Assembly: GCA_030844895.1 (NCBI GenBank)
Contig: CM061227.1
Coordinates: 113,505,603-113,569,602 of the forward strand
Direction: 5' to 3'
Source: Ambrosia x helenae
Lineage: Eukaryota; Streptophyta; Magnoliopsida; Asterales; Asteraceae
Length of the DNA: 64,000 bases
Shown here: positions 47,485 through 60,071 of the stretch, one piece after another
How positions within the stretch are numbered: position 1 is the stretch's first letter
Layout: each line of letters starts with the position of its first letter
Made by a program: the position numbers and the translations under genes
Notes under the pieces: generated by a model
What the model was told of the DNA's origin: nothing
Database searches by the model: none
Seen by the model: only the letters and a program-made list of their open reading frames with translations

Positions 47485-50400
47485 CTAATGGATGCTTCTG
47501 AAGCGGATAAGTATATGGTGAGAGTTTCCCCCGGCTCTGGTGCCGTTAATGTTGGTAATTCTGCCAAACATTTTTTGAGGTCATCGAAAGCTGCGTCTGC
47601 TTCATTCGTCCACCTGAATTCTTTCGTGCTTAGATACTTTTTTAGAACTGCCATAAAGGGCAACGTTCTTTCCGCGGCTTTGGACAAGAATCTGTGTAGG
47701 GCGACCAGCCGCCCATTCAATGTTTGTACTTCTTTTAAGTTGGATGGGGGCTTCATGTTCATAACAGCTTCTACTTTCTCAGGGTTAGGTCGAATGCCTT
47801 CTTTAGACATTAGAAAGCCCAGAAACTTTCCCTCTTCTAGCCCGAACGAACACTTCTTTGGGTTGAGCTTCATATTTATCTCCCGAAGCTTGTCGAAGGT
47901 TTCCTTGATGTCTCTTAGCAAAATTTTTTCACTGGAACTTTTGATTACTAGGTCGTCCACATATACTTCTAAGTTTCGACCTATTTGTTTCTTGAAAGCT
48001 CGGTCCATGACCCGCTGATATGTGGCTCCGGCATTTTTTAACCCAAATGGCATTTTCTTGTAACAGTACAACCCCTGATTGGTGACGAAGGTTGTTTTGT
48101 CTTCATCAGCTTCGGCCATCTGGATCTGATGATATCCCTTGTAGGCATCCAGAAAACATTTTAACTTGAAGTTGGCCACGACATCGACTTTTAAATCTAT
48201 CTCCGGCAGGGGATAGCAATCTTTAGGACAAACATCATTTAGATCCTTAAAGTCGATGCACATTCTCCACGATCCATCATGCTTTTGAACCATGACCGGA
48301 TTTGAGACCCAGGTATGGTACTTTACTTCTCTAATAATGTCTGCTTCGAGCAAGACGTTCACATCATGTGATATTGCTTTAATGCGATCCGGAGCCATAC
48401 TTCGCCTCTTTTGGGCCACTGGTTTTTTATCCGGATAGATGTTGAGTCTATGTTCAGCTAAAGCTCTTGGTACTCCGGTCATGTCTGATTGTTGCCAAGC
48501 AAATACATCAAGAGATGTAGATAACAACCTCCACAAGGACTTTTTTACCGCGTCTGGTAATTGATTGCCTATGGTTATCTTTTGTTCTGGAAATGCCGGA
48601 TTAATGGACCAATCTTCTGTCATCTTGACTTCGGAATCTTTATTTTCTGGGGGAGAAGAGCCTAAAGCCTGTCGTACTTCGGCTATATATACCTCTGATT
48701 CGGTGTGCATTGTTGCTACTCCTGTTTCGGTAGGAAATTTGATAGCTCCGTGAATTGTAGAAGTTACCATGCTAAAAGCTTTCATACCTGGTCTCCCCAG
48801 TATGATATTATGAACTGAGGGTGCTCCTACCACCAAGAAAGTAAGCACAACCGTTCTTTGGTGTTCTTCGGTGCCAAGAGTGATCGGAAGTGTTAATTGC
48901 CCCAAGGGGTGTATGACTTCTCCGGAGAAACTGATCAACGGCATTTGAACCGCGACCAACTTGTCTTTGGTGGCTGGAGCTAGCTGTTGGTAGCACTGAT
49001 AGTACATAATATCGGATGCGCTACCGTTGTCTATGTAAATTCGTCGGACCTTGTGTCCTGCTACGACTCCGGAGACAATGATCGGAGCTTCTTTCGCATC
49101 TCTTGGGTCGATTGGTGGGAAGAACAACAATTTCTCCATCCATGGAGCCATATGTTCGTTATTTCGCTTGGTCCCCTGTTCATGGATGGACCGCACCATG
49201 TGGATTCCTGCCTGATTGTTCGAATTGGCAATTTGTGGTGCGGCTGGTTTTCCTTCCTTCAATTCTCGGATCAAATGGGACAATTTCCCTGCTTTGCATG
49301 CCTTGTCTATTTCTTGCTTTAGGGACCAACAATCATATGTGTTGTGACCTTTTGCTTGGTGGTACTCACAATATTTTTTGGTATTTCGGTCGGAGGTGGG
49401 TTTCTGTTTTGGTGGGGTTGGAAAACGGATTTGTTCAGTGCTTAAAATTTCACTCGGGGTTTTGTTTAGGTCGCGGTAACTGGTGTTTCGCGCGGAATGT
49501 CCGGAGCTGGACCTTTCACTTCTATCGTTTCTTCCATATGGTTGTGATCTGTGCTTCGACCATGAATTGTTTCTCTCGACCGGGGCCGAAGCTCCTTTCT
49601 TCCAAGAATTTCCTCTGGAGTTGCTTTTATGGTCACTCTCTGTTGATTGACCACAGGCACTTTTTCCTCTTGCAAAAGCTCGTGCTCGTTCCATTAATAT
49701 CTCCATGGTCTTTGGTAAATCTTCATGCAGTTTTTCGACCAGTTGGTTGTTTCGGACCCCATGACAGAAACCAGAGATCCGCAGCTGATCAACAGCTCCG
49801 GGTATTTGCATGCTTTCTTTGTTAAATATGTCGATGAACCTTTCAAGTGACTCTCCGTCTTTTCTACGGATGTTGTGTATTTCGGTAATGTCTTTGGAAC
49901 ATCGCCGTTGTTGGGAGAAGTTTTGCAGAAAAGCACGACGAAGTTCGGTCCAGTTTGCTATCTCCCCTGCTGGTAACCCATCAAACCATACTCTGGCTGC
50001 ACCTGTAAGGGTTTGGGCGAACATGTGACACCAGGCGGGCATGGGCCACATCTCAATCTCCGCGGCTCCCCCAAAGTCATGAAGGTGATCGTCTGGATCC
50101 GAAGTACCCTCGTATCTTTTTATTGTTGTAGGCATTTTAAGTTTTGCTGGCAACGGGGCGCTAGCAATTCGGGGTGCAAATTTAGAGTACTGCGTCATAT
50201 ATGCTGGTCTATATGGGGCTGTGAGTTCTTCGTCGATGGTATCGGAACTTGTTTGCTGCTTGGCTGGCTTCACTGATACGGAGGTCATTGGCCCCGTGGA
50301 TGTGAGTCCAGTTGGCAGTGGTCCGGTATATCCGTAGGGCATCAGGAAGCCGTACGGTGTTTGCAACGGGACGGACGTTACCACAGTGGAGTATGTTTGG

Positions 50401-50720
50401 AGGCTAACAGGGGTGGACATTACTGCGGTTGTTGTTCCTTCCGAGGGGAACAAATTAACCTGCAGACTACGGAGTTTTTCATCTTTATCTTGTTGTTCTT
50501 TCAATTTTAACAGGAAATCACGATTTCGTTGTAAAAAGGTTTCATCGAACTCTGATGGTATAGTTTGCGTCCCAGTGGGTGCAGTGACTGTTTCAGTAGT
50601 TGTGGCTGATACGAGATCTGATAACACCCTGGAATAACCAGCAGCGTGCTGTTCAGAGGCAGTGGTGTCATCGCTTTCTTTGTTGGTGATGTCAATGATG
50701 TTTAAATTTTCCATAGCCAT
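47485..50720 (-). CDS. Tat gag-protease-reverse transcriptase, N-terminal part of polyprotein
   Basis: One stop-free frame from the ATG at 50720 (MAMENLNIIDITNKE) to the nested insertion. In order: gag capsid region (FAQTLTGAARVWFDGLP), a knuckle-like CEYHQAKGHNTYDC, the aspartic protease DNGSASD, and reverse transcriptase with FLDAYKGYHQI and the catalytic YVDD near 47960, then a connection/RNase H start ending ASIS at 47490. The open frame extends upstream to 50777, but that start would lie in the LTR, so 50720 is preferred. It encodes the particle and copying enzymes of the retrotransposon. Reading continues at 41990 on the other side of the insert, so the protein cannot be made whole here. 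Confidence 0.9.
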
Positions 50721-50754
50721 TCCAGATCTGAGTGGAGAGAGTAGATCTGCAATA

Positions 50755-50766
50755 GGATGGCGCCAA
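50755..50766 (-). other. Primer-binding site of Tat element
   Basis: Element-sense TTGGCGCCATCC abuts the LTR end. TGGCGCC is the start of primer sites used by several plant gypsy elements, but the cognate tRNA is not certain. Confidence 0.6.
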
Positions 50767-51195
50767 TGAAGATCCAAAAGCTGGACGCACCTCAGAGGAG
50801 GAGTAATTGACGACTAGCTTGATAAGATCTTGGATGAACTAACCTGCAAAACTAGACAAACCGTTAGGCTCGTCACAATGGAGGGCTTGGAGGGCCTCTC
50901 TGTGACCACCCTCCGGCGTGAGGATAAGTATTGGTTTTGGAGAAGAAAAGTGAATAGAGAGAGAGAGAGAGAGAGAGGTTCGGAGTGTGTCAGAACGTAT
51001 CTTGCTTGTACTTGTATGGGGGTATTTATACTAGTCAGAATTTGTTGTACTATCCTTCTCCCAGGTGTACTAACCTTCGTCCTAGTGACCTCCGGTCGTT
51101 AGTGATGAACACGTGTCTTTATGGGTCGCGTCATGTTGCTATTGTGCCGCGTCCTAGGAGGTGGAGGTTCGGACAGGAGGTTTTATACCTCTTCC
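50767..51195 (-). repeat. LTR of Tat element (5' LTR in sense), 429 bp
   Basis: Pairs with 35412-35836; differs mainly in the (GA)n length and ends CC where the partner has CA. Carries the same TATA motif on the minus strand (TATAAATA near 51021-51028). Confidence 0.9.
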
Positions 51196-51304
51196 TATAT
51201 GAAGTTCCATGAACAGTGCCGCTGGTAGTTTTTTTTATTCTTTTTTTCGTTGTTTATATTGTATTTATATTCTTACGTATGGATATGATAAACAAATGAT
51301 TTCA

Positions 51305-51357
51305 AGTCCAGTTGGTTAGGTTGTTATTCTCTTAAACGTTGTGGCCGGGTTCGATTC
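51305..51357 (+). other. tRNA-like Pol III module
   Basis: Box A-like AGTCCAGTTGG (51305-51315) and box B GGGTTCGATTC (51347-51357). Probably a SINE fragment. Confidence 0.45.
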
Positions 51358-51655
51358 TTGATGCCTGTTTTATTAATTTTTGCACACGGTTGGACACCTT
51401 TTTAGTGGGACAGTTGGTGCCTTCCTACACTCACAGCTGTGCACCTGACTCATCATCTTTTCAGCACATATAAATAAAGGTTTAATTTCCATTTTTTTTG
51501 CAGCTTGAAGTCGATCGTCCCACGTTTTTTGTGCCCAACCCACAGGTGAGTGATGTCTTTAACATTTCTCACATTCGTTGTTCTTTTCTCTTTCATCGTC
51601 GTTTTGGTGTTACTCTTTCATTACTACGGAGGTTGTTTTGAATTGTGCTCAAACA

Positions 51656-51676
51656 TATTATTATTATTATTAAACA

Positions 51677-51709
<33 letters not shown>
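51656..51709. repeat. (TTA)n microsatellite
   Basis: Interrupted TTA array with an ACATATT break. Confidence 0.9.
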
Positions 51710-51762
51710 GTTGCTGCTGTTGTTGTTGAAGTAATTGTTGTTGTTGAGAGACAAGGGCAGAT

Positions 51763-51767
<5 letters not shown>

Positions 51768-51793
<26 letters not shown>
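51768..51793. repeat. 26-base T run
   Basis: Uninterrupted T tract. Confidence 0.9.
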
Positions 51794-53369
51794 GTGATTG
51801 AGATGATGTTATTTGATTAATAGTGGTGTCAGCTAGGGTTTGGGATAAAGATTGTTGTTGTTGATCGATGGGTGTGGTAATGGTTGATGGAATTGGGGAT
51901 GATGAGGAACCATCAGCCAGGGTTTGGTTTAGATTGAGAGAGTAATGGAATGGAATGGGTTAAGGGTTATTAATATTATAACATGATGTGGGGATGAGGA
52001 TAATCGATGTGTGTATTATTATGAGCAGAGTGAGTGTAACAAGAAAGCTTTATCCATGGAGAGGGAAACTAGACAGAAAGAAAAGAAAGAAAGAGATAGA
52101 GACTGAAGAAGATGAGAACGAGTCGACTCAATTTTGAAATGAATAAATCATTGAAATCACATGTATACAACATAGAGTCAGTAAGCTTTGATGATAGTGT
52201 CTTTTAGTTTTTTACATCCTATTTAAATATGATTTTGAAAAAACCTTATATGAACAGATCTTACATGCAAACAACATTTTCTTTGAATTAAAAAAAAATG
52301 TCTTCAATTGTCCGGTCTGCTTTCAGTACTCTCTCAAGTGCACTTGAGGCAAAACTAACAAGAAAAGATCCTTATGTGATGACTGTTAAAAAATGCAGGC
52401 CCATTGTGACAACCGTTCAAAATGGCGAAGGTTACCTGTTGATTTTCTTCTTCCTACTAGATGGACATGCCAAGAAAATATATGGGATGGTAGCATGTTA
52501 TTCTTCTTTTTCTTAATTTTGTTGTAAAAAATCAACGTTTATATGATAATTGTGTTTGTCTGATGAATTATTTTCATTTTGCCGCTAATGAATTGCATTG
52601 CCACTGTCTGGTGTTGTCTTGCACCAGATTAAATAAACCCAATAGAACTCGAGTAGCTTCCTTGAATGATGACAAGTATAACTCGAGTAGTTTCCTTGAA
52701 TGATGAAAGGTATGATGCTTTCGTTATTTGTTAGTTTGTCCAGTTTATGAAGATTGTGTGACTTTATTGTTCAAATAGTTTTTTAGAGGTGTTAATATTT
52801 GTCCGATGTTAAAAATAATTACAGTCCTACTCCTGTTCTAATAATGTAATAACAATTTTAGCCATCGTCCAATCCTAGATTTAGATACAGATTAGGTGGT
52901 CGTGTTCGGCCGCTGTGTGTGACTGCTGGAGTTGTGGTCGACTCTCCCACAGTCCCACTCTAAAATACGATTGCCAGGAACCCATCATAGGTTTCAGGTA
53001 GTGGGTAAGTGTTACCATTGATATAGAAAAACATAGAGAGATTTGATGAGAGGGTCGACACACCTCGGATTTTATTTTGGGCTTCAGTTGGTTAACGACT
53101 AAAAATTCGGTAACCAATGTTATCGTCGCCTTCACCAGAAAATATCGATTCGGCCACCCACTATTGGAGGGGGTCAGTGGCGATTGTTGTGCTCCCGTGG
53201 TGTTAACAGTTGGAGATGGGTATTCTGTGCACCATGCCTCTTAAATCCTATGCATTATTATTATTAGATATATCTGATTGCATACACAGATACATATAGG
53301 AATCTAATTTTGATATAGGGGTTCATAATACTACAATTGACAAGGAGATTTGAAATACAATTATGTAAG

Positions 53370-53835
53370 AACAAGGCATTGAGTTAGGATATTGCTGTTT
53401 CTTGAAAGTTGACATAATATCAAGTTAGGATATTGCTATTCTTGAAACTTGACATACTATCAAGTTAGGATATTGCTGTTCTTAAATCTTGACACAATTC
53501 TGTAAAAACGAGTTATCAATTTAGGATTTTGTTGTTCTTTGTTACGATCAATTTTAGAGAAGAAAGAAAACCAGAGCAGAGACGAGAATTATCTCAAAAT
53601 CAATCGCTAATCATTCCATTCAAGTTAGGATATTGTTGTTCTTCACTTCTTGAATCTTGATATAATTCTGGATGAACAAGTTATCAAGATAGCACATTGC
53701 TACTCTTAAATTTTGTCGCAATTATGGAGGAACAAGTTATCGAGTTAGGATATTGCTGTTCTTGAATCTTGACACAGTTCTGAAAGAAAAAGGTGTCGAG
53801 TTAGCGGACTGCTGTTCTTAAATCTTGACACATAC
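53370..53835. repeat. Minisatellite, about eight units of 40-56 bp
   Basis: Units read (C)AAGTTAGGATATTGCTGTTC then TTGAATCTTGACA and a variable tail (TTCTGnAnGAACAAGTTAT). One unit near 53520-53620 is interrupted by unrelated sequence. Confidence 0.8.
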
Positions 53836-56538
53836 AATTTAAGAGAGCTTGAGCAACAATTATATTTAAGCACCATTGTTGTTACAATACTTTTGCAGCT
53901 TCCTGATCCAGGGTTGATGTCAAATCAAGTTAGATCGACAAGTATAGGTGTCACCTCAATTCCGGATGGTTTAATATGCCTAAAATCGATTCGTTACAAA
54001 GACGCTTTCCTGAAATTGATTGTGTCGATTGTTTAGTTCCTTATCATTTTCCTTCAAATAGTTATAATGAGATGAGCGACTATGGAATATTGGGATCGCT
54101 GATTTGAATTTACTAATCAGCGTTATCTGATTTGTTGACTATTTTTTATGCAACGTTTAAATATATTTTTTTTTGGGGGAATTTGGGGCAGGTTTTGCAG
54201 ACACATTTCTTTATATTTCCAATCGTTGAAATTGTTGTTTTAGATATTAGTTATGGAGGATGGCTTTGGAATGTGCTGGATGCTAATTGCTAACTGAGAT
54301 GGATGTTTCATATGTGTGGTTGAATGTAGCTGTATAATGTGATGTTTGAACATTTGATCATGTGCGCCTTGATGTAGCTGGGGGTTGTTCATAGTTATTT
54401 GTTTCTGTTGTTTGACAGCCTTTTGTTTTCATTACCACTAGACTTTGGATGATCTTTAACACGTTTGAAATTGTTGACGATTTAAAATATATCATGAAAG
54501 CAGTTGACTGGTTTTCTTTTTTAAGATATACCTGGGAATTTATCAGCAAATAATATATTTATAAACATTGTTAAACTATTAAGTAATTATAATTATAATT
54601 TATATCTATATATTAGTTTCAAAGCTCGGTTTATGGTTCATGCCTCATCGACGTTTCCTTAATTTTTTTTTATTTTTTCCCTGATGTATATGCACACTTG
54701 CGTGAGATATTTAACAAAGTTCTTGTGCTCTGCTTAACTTGCAGATCGTGGCATACGACTACTCTTATGCTTCTGAACCTAAAGTTTACACTAGGTCTGA
54801 TTATATCTGATTATTTCAGGATAGCATAAGTAAGTATGTTGGAATCTCTAATGCTATAAAATCATTATTATGGGTATCCATGTGGTTACAAAACTGCATT
54901 ACAGGTGCTTGGGACAACATGTCTTTGGCCACGTCCAACAAATGGCGGAAAAACCGATCAACCATTACGGCAGACTTTTAACAATACCATGTTTATGTGT
55001 AAGGGTCGGCCGTTACAGTTTAAAAACCATATAAGAATAACAGATGTTTCTTCCGATGTATGTCACGTTCATATAAACAAATTCCTAGATGTTATAAATT
55101 TTAACTTATTATGATGCTAGAATCTATGAGAAACTAATAAAAAGGTTAATTGAGTCTTCGTTTTAGATAATGTCAGGGTTCAACTAATGAACATCATGAG
55201 GTTAAACATGTAGATTCAATGTATTGTTTGTGTTTTTGTTTAAGATCAAGTGATTATGTTTGTTTCTACACGTTTGTGATGCAGCAGCGAGAATAAGGCT
55301 GCTTCAGGGTTGATCAGGTGAGGGTTAACTGCCTTCATTAAAAATATTTGTTTCGATCTCAGTTGGATTAACATTTTTATCTCTACCTTGCTTTTGTAGA
55401 GAGTCTTTGAAGAGGTCAAATATATATAAACGATTAAACCACGCCGTATTGTTTTCGACAGGTATGACTACTCATTTCTTTTTATGTTTTCCTTTAAACT
55501 TTCTCATTAATCATTGTCGTTGGCTGCTTGGTTGTGGTGGTTGTCAACTGTGGAGGGTGATTGGTAGTGCGTGGTATGCAAACATGCCTAGGAGTCGAGT
55601 CGGAAGCTGGTAGGTTAAATCAAGTTATTCCCAGGGTCTATGTTTGTACAAATTTAGCATGTACACAACGAAGAAAGCTGAGGTAAATGGTTTTGTATCT
55701 TTAGATGATAAATGTACCACATATCCATTATTGAATCATCTACTTAAACATGACCCATGATCTTTAATGTCATGAAATTTACTTAAACATGCAATTGGTA
55801 AACATTTATAACCGTGATTTGAGTTTTAAAGATCTGTGTTGACTTACTAGAAATGATATAGATTATTAACTATTAATCTGACGGGTCACTAAATGCAACC
55901 TGGCTGGCAGCTTTAGCCGAAGAAAATGAAGCTCATTGATTCAACGGTACCGTTGGCGGTCTCAGTGGCAGGTTTACAATCACTCCGATTTCATTTTGCT
56001 TAGTTTGTGTTCGCTTCTAACATAATCAAATGTTGTTAACGCCTTAAGCCTAAAATGTCATTTAGACACATTGCCAAATCAGTTTTATTGTCTTGCAGAC
56101 GACACTGGCAACCCTGAAAAAAGGCCAGCTCTAGGCAACTAAACAAGCACCCAGAAATGACCCAGACGCAACTGTTTTTTTTTTTTTTTTTTTTTAATCT
56201 AAAGTAACATGTTCATAGACACTAACACATGGTGTATTAACTATGTTGTGTGCCAACATTTATAACTTTTATTCCATGTATCGGAAAAGTATCATAAACA
56301 TGTTAACTATGGCTTACATCTGTGAAACATGGCTTGAAATGGAAACCCACTAGTTACTTGTATATTGCTATTATTTATTTTATTTTTATGTTCAGAATCT
56401 AGATTACCTATTAAATAAACTATTTTTAATTATTGTTAAAACTTCAAAAATGAATGTGAAAAAAAAGAAAGTTCAGGACTTGTACAACAAAAATTGTATA
56501 ATGTTATTAATTCAGAAGACTAATTATGTAACTCTTTT

Positions 56539-57787
56539 TTTTTCTGATAAATCAAATAAATCTTTATTCAAATCACCTAGAAGGCCCAACCCTAACAAGA
56601 AGCTAAGACTGCAGCCCATAAACCAAAATACATACAACACCAATACCAAAACACCACATGGACTATGACAAAACAACCAAAAGAAATACAGAAACTAAAA
56701 TCCTTCAAATCTGCTCCACTGTTCGTATGTGATAGCTCACATCTTTGATCTTCTTGTGACCCACCAATATGTCGTGTCTTTGATCTTTTCCACCACTTGC
56801 GCAACCGATTTGTTAATTCCTTTAAATACCTTTAGATTTCTTCTATTCCAAATACTCCACAAGGTCATTAAAAAAATTGAGTACACTACTTGTTTCTTGT
56901 CTTCCACCACCAAGTACCCTATACTGTATTCAAGTAAATGTTGAATCGAACTTAATTGTACCTGAACCGGGAGTTTCACCCAAACGCATATCTGCCGCCA
57001 TATCGCATGCGCTGTTGTACAATCAGCCAACAAATGCTTTGCAGTCTCCGGAAACGCCCCACAGGACAGGCATATGTCGACAATGTTCGGAATAGCTCGA
57101 CTTATCAATGCATCCGCAGTTGGGATCCTCTCGTTTACCGCTCTCCACCCAAAGCAGTTGACTTTAGGAACCACTATTTTACTCCACATAAAGTCTACCC
57201 CGAGCCTCTCCCCATTCGCTTCGGTTATGTCATGCCTAACTTGCTTCACTGAGAATTCTCTTGGGACCCCATTTACTTCCCATCCCCATTTGTCTTTCCC
57301 TTCACTAACCTGTTGACTTTGAAGTACCCCCATTAACTCCTGAATCTCTCCCCTTTCCTGGTCATTCTCTAGCATTCTTACCCACTCCCAATACTAAAAC
57401 TTGTTCCTGCCAATCAACTTATAACACTCTTTTACTGTTGCCAACTTGTTTTTAGCCAATTGGAAAACCACAGGAAATTTATCTTTCAGACTGCCAATAG
57501 ATATCCACTTTTCATGCCAAAAGCTTACCGAGTCCCCCACCCCAAAATTGCATACAAACTTTTCATGTATATCCGCACTTTCTTTTAATACCTCCTTGTA
57601 TATGCTTCCAATGACTGCCCACGGACTTGACACGTACTTCTTTGCTGATACAAATGAGTAAACACGCTTTGCTCCATGTATTAATCGGATGACCCGAACC
57701 CATAATTGATCCCCACATGACTTGAATCTCCACCACCATTTAACCATAAGACCCATATTCGCCTCTTTGATGCTTCCAACGCCCAGC
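56539..57787 (-). mobile_element. 5'-truncated L1-type LINE
   Basis: Flanked by a 13-bp duplication atgtaactctttt (56526-56538, 57788-57800), with an A-tail at the 3' end (T run at the left border). Only the C-terminal region of ORF2 is present, the usual result of incomplete reverse transcription. Confidence 0.85.
56737..57787 (-). pseudogene. LINE ORF2 C-terminus with zf-RVT domain
   Basis: The open frame starts inside ORF2 (GSIKEANMGLMVKWWWRF) and runs to 57394, where a single in-frame TAG follows NKF. It then continues in the same frame to 56737. The second part holds the reverse-transcriptase zinc-binding domain (WSKIVVPKVNCFGWRAV..CLSCGAFPETAKHLLADC). Reverse transcriptase and endonuclease domains are missing. 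Dead on arrival, with one later nonsense mutation. Confidence 0.85.
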
Positions 57788-57800
57788 ATGTAACTCTTTT

Positions 57801-58005
57801 AAAAATGGAAAATCACTTCCATCAACCCCTTTATTTCTTTTTTTTTCAACTTCAAAACTTAAGAGATCAACATCAACATGTTTCAAAGGTAATCGAACAC
57901 GCATTGGCAGTCGGGTTTTCCCTTTTTGCAGTCAAAACGTTTAACGGTCCAAGCTTCTAACCCAAGAATTCGGCCCATAATCACAGGATTCGCTAGTTAG
58001 GCTGT
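57801..58005. other. Short spacer, no gene
   Basis: Nothing recognised between the LINE duplication and the solo LTR. Confidence 0.5.
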
Positions 58006-58010
58006 GTACC

Positions 58011-58906
58011 TGTGACATCCGCCCCTTTCACTTTTATCATTTTACAACTTTAGTCCCCTTATTTCTTACATCTACATTTACAGTCGTGTATTCTGTAACA
58101 TTCGTGATTTTTATTTTAATTACAACTTTAAGACCTAATATGACAAAAAAAAAATATAACAATAAAACTATACTAATCTTTTTGTTAGTATGTATATATA
58201 TTACAAAAGGGCTATGAATGATGTTCATATTTTTTTAAAAAAATGGATTAATACAAAATATTTAAATTACTTATAAGTTACATTAGTAACTTTGAATGTT
58301 AATATATTTAATGAAAACATGAATGATATTAATAAAAAAGAGTTAAAGAAATGAAATAAATTGAGGATACTTGAAACATCTTTTATGTAAATATATACCC
58401 TATAAATGACTCCTATGTTTTGTGTAGTCATACAAAAAAAAATATAAATCCTTTGTACATTACCAAGCTTCAATTTATTTGACTTTGAATCATCATATTA
58501 GAAAGTCCAACAATCGCTTTGAATCTTGGTCACTTTTTCTTGCTTGGATTGAAGGTATTCATGAAACTTTGTACAAGCTTAAGATTTTCTTTATTGCATA
58601 ATTGTTACTCGTCGTTAGTAAGATAATATGTTCTCTTATTATTCCAAAATAATTGTGGTTCCGTTTTAAGTCGTGTTTTTTTTTTACTAAACCAATACAC
58701 AAAGACGGTGACTTCGGAAGAGCCACCTAAAATATTTACAGTTTTGCTAGTTTTTTTTTAGTAAAAGAATTTGCACTTTTGTTAAACGAATCACAGATTC
58801 ATATATTAACAAATTGTTTAAAATGATAGTTTGTGCAAATGAATTGTATCATATCTCAAGTATTGTAATCCTAGATCTATTTATACAAAGTTTGAGAAGT
58901 TAAAAA

Positions 58907-58937
<31 letters not shown>

Positions 58938-60066
58938 TTGGTATAAATAAAATATTAAGTTTTATATTGACACAAAACCATACTAATGTTATTTTACATA
59001 CTAATGTATAAATAAATATTTGTTTGTTGTAATCACCTATTCGGAACTTTACGAGCAAGTCACTCAATTTTAGCTAATATTGTTATTTTGTTTACATAAC
59101 TAATCAATTTGAATTACTATTATAAATAATTCTTTTTAGAATTTACGTTTATACTATATCATATGAAGTTAGTATTTGTGCTTAAAACAAAATATACCAT
59201 AAACACAAATCATCTCAACTCATTTTCGCAATCCTAATCTCGAATAATATCTATATATAGGTTGTCCTAATTTTGAGAAAGACATTATAACACTTTGCCA
59301 ATTCCGGACCGACCGTCTTAAGGGTCACAACATTAAGCACCCATACTTAAATCAAGAACTCTAGAATCTATGCAAGCCTTAAGGTGAGTATATCTTTCCC
59401 CTTTTTCATGTTTTACACTTTTGGGGTGACTCATGTACGCTTATTACTTCACTCATTTAATCATGGTTTATCATATATTCACAATCGCAATTCTTGTATG
59501 TGTTTTACTTGTTGATTCGCTGATAGTGTGTACTTATGACCTGAATCATTAACCGTTCTGCGGCCTAGCATAGCAATAAATAGTACTTAATTATTGTTAT
59601 GTGTGAACGATTATTCATCGCCTACTATGAGCGAATACTATATATATGTGTGACTCTTGATTCATTAAACAAAGGTTTGATTTTGGGTAGCATTTGTACA
59701 CAGCTTGAACACTAAATTGTAGACAGTATAACACGTGAATTGCGAAACATTTTTCTACTATATGTATTCAAAACAGGGTATGCTCACCAATACATTTTTG
59801 TATTGACATATACTATTTTCGTACATGTTTCAGGTTATTATTGAGACGTTTCTTTTAAGCTTTTGGATTTATATTTAAGCTTTGATTTCATTGTAATCTA
59901 GTTAGACTTGACGCTTTAGAATCATTGTACTTTGTATTTTTTTTCCTTTCAATGTAATAAACTATTTAATTCAATGTATTCAAATTTACACTTTAGTACC
60001 ATGAGCTATTGAGCAATCGTCACTACGTGACACCTCGATGTTTCCGCCATCGGTTGGGGTGTTACA
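58011..60066 (+). mobile_element. Solo LTR, 2056 bp, related to the element at 1-6165
   Basis: Starts TGTGACATCC, ends GGGTGTTACA, TSD gtacc (58006-58010, 60067-60071). Its last 75 or so bases, reversed, match the LTR start at 3549 (GTAACACCCCAACCGATGGC and on). A TATA motif lies at 59250-59262. No internal region remains. Confidence 0.85.
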
Positions 60067-60071
60067 GTACC

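Larger units (their letters stand above)
35412..51195 (-). mobile_element. Tat-lineage Ty3/gypsy retrotransposon, split by a nested LTR element
   Basis: Bounded by LTRs 35412-35836 and 50767-51195 and by the TSD tatat (35407-35411, 51196-51200). It reads on the minus strand: PBS at 50755-50766, gag-pol from 50720, integrase ending at 39734, then an antisense spliced ORF (36216-38871), and a PPT at 35837-35851. Subtracting the nested element leaves about 10.3 kb. Large size, DNGSA-type protease, RT-RNaseH-IN order and an antisense extra ORF between IN and the 3' LTR all point to the Tat lineage (as in Grande and Retand). Confidence 0.9.
51201..56525. other. Intergenic DNA with exon-like fragments, no gene identified
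   Basis: Several short plus-strand segments are bounded by acceptor- and donor-like sites (51504-51545, 54745-54794, 55407-55460, 55911-55970, 56099-56142), the last ending in DTGNPEKRPALGN and TAA. They look like a decayed multi-exon gene, possibly a replication-protein-A-like or captured gene, but no domain is certain. Also contains a tRNA-like module, (TTA)n, poly-T runs and a minisatellite. Confidence 0.3.

Noticed and set aside
49103..49825. 240-codon plus-strand frame opposite Tat gag
   Set aside because: Antisense shadow of gag-pol with no initiation context or domain.
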